DNA from: CAZFLN01 sp964519905
GTDB lineage: Bacteria; Patescibacteriota; Microgenomatia; UBA1400; UBA1396
DNA: 64,000 bases
Direction: 5' to 3'
Assembly (NCBI GenBank): GCA_964519905.1
Contig: CAZFLN010000004.1
Location: forward strand, 8,546-72,545
Below, one piece after another: positions 58,255-64,000 of this stretch; within the stretch, counting starts at the first letter, position 1; each line of letters begins with the position of its first letter. Below the pieces are notes generated by a model. It was given only the letters and a program-made list of their open reading frames with translations, did no database searches and had not been told where the DNA came from. A program made the position numbers and the translations under genes.

Positions 58255-59008
58255 ACGCCCCCTCCCCACTCACCGCAGAATCTAGAGCATTCTGTATCTG
58301 GAGCAATGCTCGCCCCGCTTGTGGCGACTCGTATCCGTACATATGCAGTAACACATTGACGCGCAGAACCATACTTTCGTCACGCTCGGTGCGCAGGGTA
58401 AATGTAAAATTTTCCACAGAAAACAGTGGACGAACTGCCTCTAAGGCCTGGAAAAACGCCAAAATATTCTCGTAATCTCCTTCAAACGAAGCATTGATAG
58501 CATAAATTCCAATTTCCTTACGAGCTGTCAGTGCGGCTGAATTTGTAGCACTGCCATTTGAGTCGCTCACGACCTGATTCAGTGGGAATGTCTCGATTCG
58601 CAAACCAGAAAGTGAAATGTTTTCCCGACGGACCAAGTACTCCAAATAGAAAAGTGCCGTTTCGAGTGTAGGGAATTCATGAACGGCGTCATCAAGCACA
58701 CCAAATCTCTCTTCGTAGGTTAAGTATTCTGACTGAGCAGTGGCTAAAGCAGCCATTTTTCGGCTGAGTGCTTCATTCACACTGCGCTTGTCCTCAATTT
58801 CTCGGTTCAGTTCAGCCATCGTAGTCAAAGTAGGCCGAAGTGCGAAGAATGCAAAAAATACCACCGCAACAATGCTCAACACTAACTCAACTGAAACTTT
58901 GGCAACTGGTTTTTCGTAAAATTTTTCGAGTTCGGCTCGGACATTTCTTGGTTCAGTAAAGTTTTTTCGCTGTCCCCCACCAAAGGATTGTTGCAAACGA
59001 GAGATCAT
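58238..59008 (-). CDS. pilO: Type IV pilus assembly protein PilO-like
   Basis: 256 residues. One N-terminal helix (~40-62, VELVLSIVAVVFFAFFALRP), a coiled coil (LTTMAELNREIEDKRSVNEALSRKMAAL) and a ferredoxin-like domain (ISLSGLRIETFPL, FEGDYENILAFFQALEAVRPLFSV), the standard PilO plan. It forms the inner-membrane alignment complex with PilN. Start overlaps pilN stop (ATGA). Confidence 0.85.
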   Translation of the reverse strand: MISRLQQSFGGGQRKNFTEPRNVRAELEKFYEKPVAKVSVELVLSIVAVVFFAFFALRPTLTTMAELNREIEDKRSVNEALSRKMAALATAQSEYLTYEERFGVLDDAVHEFPTLETALFYLEYLVRRENISLSGLRIETFPLNQVVSDSNGSATNSAALTARKEIGIYAINASFEGDYENILAFFQALEAVRPLFSVENFTFTLRTERDESMVLRVNVLLHMYGYESPQAGRALLQIQNALDSAVSGEGAYGSVI

Positions 59009-59664
59009 AGCAATTCTTCTCCGGTGGAGTTCCGAGGAGCGCGAGGCAGTGGAGTTGGTGTAGCGGAACCATGCAGCGTGGATTGTGCACTCACGGTAAA
59101 TTTAATCCCAGGATCGCGCTCCTCGCCACTGCGAATACTTCCAATGGAAACGGTCGAAAACGTGGGATCACTTCGCAGTCCGTCAACAAAAACACTCAAC
59201 GCTTGAGTCGACATGGAAACACCTTGCAAAGAAAGTGAAGCATTATTGTAATTCACTTGAGTAAATCGAATGTCTGGGGGAGTTAATCGACCTAACACTT
59301 CCAAAACAGTGTACTGACCTTGATCCTCCATAATCGTCTCTACGTCAGAAATCTGGGCCTGCAAAGCTCGAAAGTCTGTCTCAAGAGTTCCATATGACTC
59401 AACAATTGCCTGTTTTTGCACGATTTCTCTGTTGAGATCAGCCAGTTGTCGATCCAAAACAAAACGTGAGGCAAAGCTCACAATCACCACTAATTCCGTA
59501 AAAATCACAATTCTGCGCCCAATAGAAAGTCCCCACCGCAAACCCTTCCCCAAAAACGAGTCAAAAAACGGATCTTCCGGATAGAGATTAATGTCAGGAG
59601 TAAAAGCCAAAGCTTTCGCTCGCAACTTGGGCAGTTTCATAGCAGGCAAGAACCAGTGTAGCAT
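59005..59664 (-). CDS. pilN: Type IV pilus assembly protein PilN-like
   Basis: About 219 residues from ATG 59664 (59640 possible). Short cytoplasmic stretch with INLYPEDPFF, the PilN signature that binds PilM, then a helix (~45-65, IVIFTELVVIVSFASRFVL), coiled coil, and a ferredoxin-like domain with FTQVNYNNASLSLQGVSMSTQALSVFVDGLRSD. GGAG lies before the chosen ATG. An open frame to 59859 would overlap smpB and is rejected. Confidence 0.85.
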   Translation of the reverse strand: MLHWFLPAMKLPKLRAKALAFTPDINLYPEDPFFDSFLGKGLRWGLSIGRRIVIFTELVVIVSFASRFVLDRQLADLNREIVQKQAIVESYGTLETDFRALQAQISDVETIMEDQGQYTVLEVLGRLTPPDIRFTQVNYNNASLSLQGVSMSTQALSVFVDGLRSDPTFSTVSIGSIRSGEERDPGIKFTVSAQSTLHGSATPTPLPRAPRNSTGEELL

Positions 59665-59731
59665 TTTTTTACTTCTCCGCTCCAGTAGCGCATGATTTTT
59701 AATTTCTCGACACACCAGAGAAAAAGCGCGA

Positions 59732-59737
59732 TACAAT
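59732..59737 (+). promoter_or_regulatory. -10 element TACAAT for smpB
   Basis: TACAAT, eight bases, then ATG 59746; leader of one or two bases at most. Confidence 0.5.
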
Positions 59738-59745
59738 ACCTGAAG

Positions 59746-60180
59746 ATGAAACCGTTGTTGATCAATAAAAAAGCCCGCTTCGACTTTGAAATCCTGGACC
59801 GCGTGGTCGCCGGGATTGTTTTGACGGGTGGCGAAGTCAAAATGCTGCGCGGCAAACATGGCAGCTTACAGGGAAGTCATGTGCGAATTGTCGGTGGCGA
59901 AGCTTGGTTACTGAATGCTCAGATTCCCCCCTATCCATTTGCTCGCAACGAAGACTACGATCCGATTCGCTCGCGAAAATTGCTTCTGAAAGCGTCCGAA
60001 CTCCTCCAGCTCCAAGCCATTCAAGACACCAAAGGTAAGGCGCTTGTCCCCACCATGCTTGGGCTCGATGGAGCATTTCTCAAGGTTGAGATTGGTATTG
60101 CCCGTGGAAAAACACATGCCGACAAGCGCGATGTGATTCGCAAGCGTGATTTGGACCGCGAGGCTCGGAGAGACTGGTAA
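59746..60180 (+). CDS. smpB: SsrA-binding protein SmpB
   Basis: 144 residues. NKKARFDFEILDRVVAGIVLTGGEVKMLR and the basic tail with KTHADKRDVIRKRDLDREARR are the family hallmarks. It carries tmRNA to stalled ribosomes. The start MKPLLINKK follows a TACAAT by eight bases; the longer frame from 59692 is not needed. An intrinsic terminator follows at once. Confidence 0.95.
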   Translation: MKPLLINKKARFDFEILDRVVAGIVLTGGEVKMLRGKHGSLQGSHVRIVGGEAWLLNAQIPPYPFARNEDYDPIRSRKLLLKASELLQLQAIQDTKGKALVPTMLGLDGAFLKVEIGIARGKTHADKRDVIRKRDLDREARRDW

Positions 60181-60185
60181 AAAAC

Positions 60186-60216
60186 AAAAACGCTCCTGTT
60201 GCCAGGAAGCGTTTTT
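60186..60216. terminator. Strong intrinsic terminator after smpB
   Basis: AAAAACGCTCCTG, loop TTGC, CAGGAAGCGTTTTT with one bulge; A/T runs on both sides make it work for both smpB and the convergent small gene at 60249. Confidence 0.85.
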
Positions 60217-60248
60217 GCTTCACTTTCGTAAAAATCGAAGAATTGAGC

Positions 60249-60455
60249 TTACGCTGCTTTCTTCTTGAGCACTGGCATACCAGTGCGCTTGGTCTCAACA
60301 ACTTCCATCCCTGCTGGGAGAGCGTCGATAGCATCGGCGCGCTCGTCACGAGCGAAGAAGAAAATTGGACGGGTGATACCGTTCTTCAAAGTCACCATCT
60401 TCTTGTGCAGAAAATACTTCTGCCCCTTAGAGTTGGTGTATGAAAAGGCTGCCAT
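60249..60455 (-). CDS. Small conserved protein of CPR/Chloroflexi type, unknown function
   Basis: 68 residues. The opening MAAFSYTNSKGQKYFLHKK and the end TGMPVLKKKA, with PIFFFARDER and LPAGMEVVE between, are a pattern I know from many CPR and Chloroflexi genomes, function unassigned. It has an AAAGGAT ribosome binding site and its own leader, in contrast to leaderless neighbours, which suggests high expression. Confidence 0.8.
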   Translation of the reverse strand: MAAFSYTNSKGQKYFLHKKMVTLKNGITRPIFFFARDERADAIDALPAGMEVVETKRTGMPVLKKKAA

Positions 60456-60564
60456 TCGTTATCCTTTCCTCTTTTATTGACCCTCACTTGAGGTGTCTCC
60501 AATTACAATACTCGAGGCTGCCAGGCGTGACAAGAGGGAAATTGTTTTCCCTCGAGTTTTCCCC

Positions 60565-61269
60565 TTATTCCTGAGCTGAATTCTCGTCTGCACTGACGGT
60601 CTCCTCCACTGGAAGCGCGGCTCCAGAAGAGAAATCAGCTGCTAAGCGTGAAGCTACTTGAGACAAATTCATCAGCTCGCCGTTGTAATACAAACTTGGA
60701 GTCGAACCGAGCTTGAGCTGTTCAGCCAAGCGCAGATCTCTCATGACAATTTCACGAGTTTCAGATGACTCATACGCAGCGCGGAAGGCTGACTCATCCA
60801 GCTGCAGATCTTGGGCCAAGCTCATAAATGTATCGGTTGGGTTCGACTGATTTGACCAAGTAGCCTGAGATGCGAACAAAGCATCATGCATTTCCCAGAA
60901 CTTGCCTTGTTGTGCTGCTGCTTCCGCAGCTTGACCAGCTGGGATAGCGTTGCGATGGATTGAAATCAGAGGAAAGTGTCGGTACACGAACTGTACTTGA
61001 GGATAACTCTCAACTAAACTCGACAAAACCGGCGCTGCAGAGGCACACGCTGGACACTGGAAGTCAGAGAACTCAACGATTGTGACCGTTGGTTCGATTG
61101 GATTCCCAGTCGCGCCCTTAATATTTGTTGCCCCTTCTAATAGCACGGTTTGGTCAACTGTTACTTGTTCGCTACTTGTGTTGGATCCAGAGAAAAACAC
61201 GCTCACACCAATAATAAGCAAAAGTGTTCCAACGAGAGTTCCCACCAGTAATTTTGCGTTATTTTCCAT
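60565..61269 (-). CDS. DsbA/thioredoxin-fold disulfide oxidoreductase, membrane-anchored
   Basis: 234 residues from ATG 61269. Helix LLVGTLVGTLLLIIGVSVFF, then FSDFQCPACASAAPVLSSL with redox CPAC, cis-Pro in GSTPSLYYNG. This Thioredoxin_4/BdbD type forms disulfides in exported proteins. Good AAGGAGAGAT ribosome binding site. Third gene after ferredoxin reductase and ferredoxin, 26 bp behind the ferredoxin stop, so probably in one BlaI-controlled operon. Confidence 0.88.
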   Translation of the reverse strand: MENNAKLLVGTLVGTLLLIIGVSVFFSGSNTSSEQVTVDQTVLLEGATNIKGATGNPIEPTVTIVEFSDFQCPACASAAPVLSSLVESYPQVQFVYRHFPLISIHRNAIPAGQAAEAAAQQGKFWEMHDALFASQATWSNQSNPTDTFMSLAQDLQLDESAFRAAYESSETREIVMRDLRLAEQLKLGSTPSLYYNGELMNLSQVASRLAADFSSGAALPVEETVSADENSAQE

Positions 61270-61295
61270 ATCTCTCCTTTTTCTGACTCTTTTTG

Positions 61296-61634
61296 TTACG
61301 CGGCCAGTGGCCACACTTGTTCACCGGTTTCGATGTCTTCCACGACAATTGCCATGGTTGGACAGCTTTGAGCCGAAAGAAGCTTAATTTCGTCGAGCTC
61401 ATTTTGAGAAATCACTTTTGCCAAGTTTTCACCATCAAACGCAAACACACTTGGAGCAATCGCAATACAACTTCCAGCCGAAATACACTTGCTGCGAATC
61501 ATCGTGACCTTGTATTTTCCTGGCATGTCATCGTTCACGGTCTGCAGATCATGCTTGTCCTCTGGAGCAAGTAAATCTGGGTCTCCGATGGTAATTGGCT
61601 GTTGAGAAGATGTCTGGTTCTGATCGTCGGACAT
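61296..61634 (-). CDS. Ferredoxin with three visible cluster cysteines
   Basis: 112 residues from ATG 61634. The cluster motif is CISAGSCIAIAPSVF ... SAQSCPTMAI: Cys-x5-Cys and a later Cys-Pro, so the middle Cys of C-x2-C-x2-C is missing, as in [3Fe-4S] ferredoxins of the P450-partner type. An N-terminal ~45 residue extension is polar. It should pass electrons with the reductase encoded next to it (7 bp gap). Confidence 0.85.
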   Translation of the reverse strand: MSDDQNQTSSQQPITIGDPDLLAPEDKHDLQTVNDDMPGKYKVTMIRSKCISAGSCIAIAPSVFAFDGENLAKVISQNELDEIKLLSAQSCPTMAIVVEDIETGEQVWPLAA

Positions 61635-61641
61635 AGCGCTC

Positions 61642-62376
61642 CTAGTAAAATTTTTCGTGATGAATGTGCTGCGCTGGCACACCCTTTTGCGTGAGTACGT
61701 CTTTTACATCTGTAATCATATCAGAGCTGCCACACACGTAGTATCCTGCCTCGGCAACTGGAATACTGTGAACAGCCAAGCAGTCAGTCACTCTTCCCCG
61801 ACACAGTTGCCAGGATTCTGGCGGTCGAGACAATGTGGGATGAAAAGAAAAGTTAGCATGTTGTTGAGCCAATTGAGCAAATTCATTGAACCAAAATTGA
61901 TCTTGTGGATAGCGCATACCCCAATACAGAGTCATTTTTCGCTGATCGTTCTGAGTAATCAAGAGATCTTCCAACATCGATTTAAACGGCGCAATTCCAG
62001 AACCAGTCGCCACAAAGACGAGCTCTTTTTCGGCAGCGCCAATTTCTGAATCAACTGGAGGAACCACAAATAAGCCCACTGGAGCCATAAACTCCACCGT
62101 CTCACCAGGCTCAATACTCGACAAATACTTGGTTCCATGTCCCTGGGGTTGGATATCCACCAAAAGATCTATCGCATTATGCATATCTGGAGCACTCGCG
62201 ATAGAGTAACTCTTTTTCTGAGGTGTGGTGGGAACAGTGAGCAAAATATACTGCCCGGCACGGAAAAAAAGTCTGTTGGGTTGAGTCAACTCAAATCTTA
62301 AAACCTGGAACTTGTCGTTGAGAATTTTTCGTTCCGAAAATTTGGCTGAAAATTTTTGTAATGGCGTGGGTGTCAT
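61642..62376 (-). CDS. Ferredoxin-NAD(P) reductase-like flavoprotein
   Basis: 244 residues. FAD site KKSYSIASAP, GQYILLTVP; NAD(P) site VFVATGSGIAPFKSML and GYYVCGSSDMITDV with the C-terminal HHEKFY. It moves electrons between NAD(P)H and ferredoxin. First gene of an operon whose promoter region carries the same 18-bp operator as the blaI-like gene. Confidence 0.9.
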   Translation of the reverse strand: MTPTPLQKFSAKFSERKILNDKFQVLRFELTQPNRLFFRAGQYILLTVPTTPQKKSYSIASAPDMHNAIDLLVDIQPQGHGTKYLSSIEPGETVEFMAPVGLFVVPPVDSEIGAAEKELVFVATGSGIAPFKSMLEDLLITQNDQRKMTLYWGMRYPQDQFWFNEFAQLAQQHANFSFHPTLSRPPESWQLCRGRVTDCLAVHSIPVAEAGYYVCGSSDMITDVKDVLTQKGVPAQHIHHEKFY

Positions 62377-62380
62377 ATCG

Positions 62381-62398
62381 TACTACACAGTGTAGCAG
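62381..62398. promoter_or_regulatory. BlaI-type operator, copy 2
   Basis: Identical 18 bp to 49985-50002, palindrome CTACACAGTGTAG at 62383-62395; minus-strand -10 TACACT inside it is 12 bases before the reductase ATG. Strong sign of control by the BlaI-like repressor. Confidence 0.75.
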
Positions 62399-62471
62399 AT
62401 GATGAAGTGACAGCAAGTCACGATTTGAGAGAAAAATGATTTTTGTCCTAGAGCTTTGCCCCAGCACCTGA

Positions 62472-62477
62472 TAAAAT
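62472..62477 (+). promoter_or_regulatory. -10 element TAAAAT, seven bases before lysS ATG
   Basis: TAAAAT, TGCGGAC, ATG at 62485; near-leaderless. Confidence 0.5.
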
Positions 62478-62484
62478 TGCGGAC

Positions 62485-63924
62485 ATGGCAACCAGATTAG
62501 ATGAAATGATGGCGGGACGAATCTCGATCCGCGAAAACATGTTGGAACAGGGTCTCAACCCATATCCACAAGAAGCGCATATTGCGCATACCAATCAACA
62601 GGCGCTGGATCTTCCAGAAGGTGCTGCTGTGGTAATTGGTGGACGTGTCCGCTCACATCGTGGTCACGGCAAAATTCGCTTCTTGGACGTCCATGACGAA
62701 ATGACTCGACTGCAAGTTGTGTTTAAATCTGATGAAACCGCTGATTTTGAACTCATCGAAAATGTCCAAGTCGGCGATTGGATCTGGGTCCAAGGCGAAC
62801 GCTTTGCCACCAAAGCCGGCGAACAAAGTGTTTTGGCAAAAACTTTTAAGATGGCCAGCAAAGCACTGCGACCACTTCCAGACACTTGGTATGGATTTTC
62901 TGATGAAGAAGAGCGATACCGCCGCCGCAGTGTCGACCTCATCATGAACCCCGAAGTGGCAGAAACATTCCGCCAACGCAGCGCCATTATGAAGTCCATC
63001 CGCCAGACTTTAGACGAAGACGGCTACCTCGAAGTCGAAACCCCTACACTGCAACCAGTCTATGGCGGAGCCAACGCTCGACCATTCATCACCCACATCA
63101 ATGCCTGGGACATGCAGCAATTCTTAAAAATTTCTGATGAACTGTACCTGAAGCGCTTGATTATCGGTGGGTTTTCTAAAGTGTATGAAATTGATCACAA
63201 CTTCCGCAACGAAGGCGTGGATCGCACCCATAATCCAGAATTCACGATGATGGAGTGCTACGCTGCCTGGGCTGACTACACCGACATGATGACAATGACT
63301 GAAAAGATTTTTGCCAACGCCGCTCTGGCAGTGCATGGCACCACCAAGGTGAACTTCTTGGGGCACGAAATCGAACTGGCTGGTCCGTGGCGGCGCTTGC
63401 CTATGAAACAAGCAATCTTGGAGTACTTGGGAATTGATGTCGACACTCTCAGCGACGACGAACTGCGCGCCGCCATCCGCGAGCACAAACTCCAGTACAA
63501 AGGTTCCTGGATTCGCGGACTGGGTATTGCCACCCTCTTTGAGGCAGTGGAACCACAGCTCATCCAGCCAGTCTTTATCACCGATATGCCACGCGAAACA
63601 ACTTCGCTCTGTAAGCCTCACCGCAATGACCCATCGCTCATCGAGCGATTTGAACCGTACATCGCAGGCTGGGAAGTGGGCAACGCCTACACCGAGCTCA
63701 ACGATCCAGTGCTGCAACGCAAATTCTGGGAAGAAGAACGAACCGACGACGACGAAGCGCACCCGCTCGACGAAGACTTCCTAGAAGCACTCGAGTACGG
63801 TATGCCACCAACTGGCGGTCTGGGAATCGGAATTGACCGTCTGGTCATGATCGTGACCGGTCGCACCAAAATCCGCGACGTCATTTTGTTCCCGACTATG
63901 AAGCCGTTGGCAAAAGAAGAATAA
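62485..63924 (+). CDS. lysS: Lysyl-tRNA synthetase, class II
   Basis: 479 residues, normal length. N-terminal OB fold (VVIGGRVRSHRGHGKIRFLDVHD), motif 1 around DGYLEVETPTLQP, motif 2 YEIDHNFRNEGVDRTHNPEFTMME, motif 3 GLGIGIDRLVMIVT. Charges tRNA-Lys. The motif 2 loop and HNPEFT are fully standard. No oddities. Confidence 0.96.
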   Translation: MATRLDEMMAGRISIRENMLEQGLNPYPQEAHIAHTNQQALDLPEGAAVVIGGRVRSHRGHGKIRFLDVHDEMTRLQVVFKSDETADFELIENVQVGDWIWVQGERFATKAGEQSVLAKTFKMASKALRPLPDTWYGFSDEEERYRRRSVDLIMNPEVAETFRQRSAIMKSIRQTLDEDGYLEVETPTLQPVYGGANARPFITHINAWDMQQFLKISDELYLKRLIIGGFSKVYEIDHNFRNEGVDRTHNPEFTMMECYAAWADYTDMMTMTEKIFANAALAVHGTTKVNFLGHEIELAGPWRRLPMKQAILEYLGIDVDTLSDDELRAAIREHKLQYKGSWIRGLGIATLFEAVEPQLIQPVFITDMPRETTSLCKPHRNDPSLIERFEPYIAGWEVGNAYTELNDPVLQRKFWEEERTDDDEAHPLDEDFLEALEYGMPPTGGLGIGIDRLVMIVTGRTKIRDVILFPTMKPLAKEE

Positions 63925-64000
63925 ATACGGCTTTTGCAGATTCAGATCTGCAGTTTCGGAAACTACCCCAGCGCCGTCTGTCCCACCCACCACTGCGCCA
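63925..64000. other. End of window, small inverted repeat after lysS
   Basis: GCAGAT-TCAG-ATCTGC at 63936-63951 may help to end the lysS transcript although no U-tract follows. The last bases show no supported gene. Confidence 0.35.

Noticed and set aside
59005..59859. Longer start for PilN at 59859
   Set aside because: The extra residues come from antisense reading of smpB; ATG 59664 has a GGAG and fits the PilN start.

Overview
The window reads as a chromosomal scaffold from a Candidate Phyla Radiation (Patescibacteria) bacterium. The evidence is gene content: VirB4 and TraD-like ATPases with a CPR-type T4SS pilin, a type IV pilus PilN/PilO cluster, many short membrane-anchored Ig/FN3/PEGA proteins, an isopentenyl phosphate kinase, a half-length MFS protein, a UvrC without its HhH tail, and nucleotide salvage instead of de novo synthesis. 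TGA works as a stop, so recoding as in Gracilibacteria is not seen. A run of ten Ns at 38813-38822 shows this is an assembly scaffold. The lineage inside CPR cannot be fixed from these genes.

Layout. 1-3527: T4SS operon ending in VirB4. 3559-7932: Nudix, isopentenyl phosphate kinase, UppS, T4SS pilin, SpoIID-like wall hydrolase. 7944-8094: tRNA-Arg(CCG) inside a perfect inverted repeat. 8092-12657: ABC exporter, two membrane proteins, MutY. 12714-13007: tRNA-Ser(CGA) and a 3'-end-duplication cassette. 13198-21482: envelope sugar genes (two GT-C transferases, a GT4 transferase, an aminotransferase-like protein), thymidine kinase. 21505-23319: pyrE-pyrF-YkgJ-like operon. 23389-23621: tRNA-Ser(ACT) and a second cassette. 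23690-26256: an AT-rich island with a TrpR-like regulator and no tryptophan codon in any of its proteins. 26301-32458: cupin, Nudix, dcd, udk, solute-binding protein, secG, uvrC. 32352-42523: transglutaminase-like and PEGA surface proteins, thioredoxin/thioredoxin reductase, and a WxL-like surface operon. 42608-46867: Maf, cobalamin adenosyltransferase-like, TraD-like ATPase. 48097-48374: tRNA-Gly(CCC) with a third cassette. 48643-49981: BlaR1-like/BlaI pair. 50110-54879: CapA, Tat-type glycoside hydrolase-like protein, Cmk-like kinase, LytR_C protein. 54921-55436: a RAYT transposase between two REP hairpins, next to tRNA-Ile(TAT). 55570-59664: pilus operon. 59746-63924: smpB, a ferredoxin reductase/ferredoxin/DsbA-like operon, lysS.

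Five patterns go beyond gene content. (1) At least 15 genes have a TANNNT-like -10 hexamer ending exactly six bases before the start codon, which implies leaderless mRNAs; genes expected to be abundant or inside operons carry Shine-Dalgarno leaders instead. (2) Seven copies of one hairpin repeat (REP) are scattered over the window, two of them flanking a RAYT transposase; several overlap or supply stop codons. (3) Three different tRNA genes are followed 147-205 bp downstream by an exact second copy of their 3' acceptor strand and discriminator, with two cassettes homologous to each other. (4) An 18-bp palindromic operator is shared by blaI and by the ferredoxin reductase-ferredoxin-DsbA operon 12 kb away. 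(5) A TrpR-like regulator has a trp-operator-like palindrome at its own promoter, in an island whose proteins lack tryptophan.
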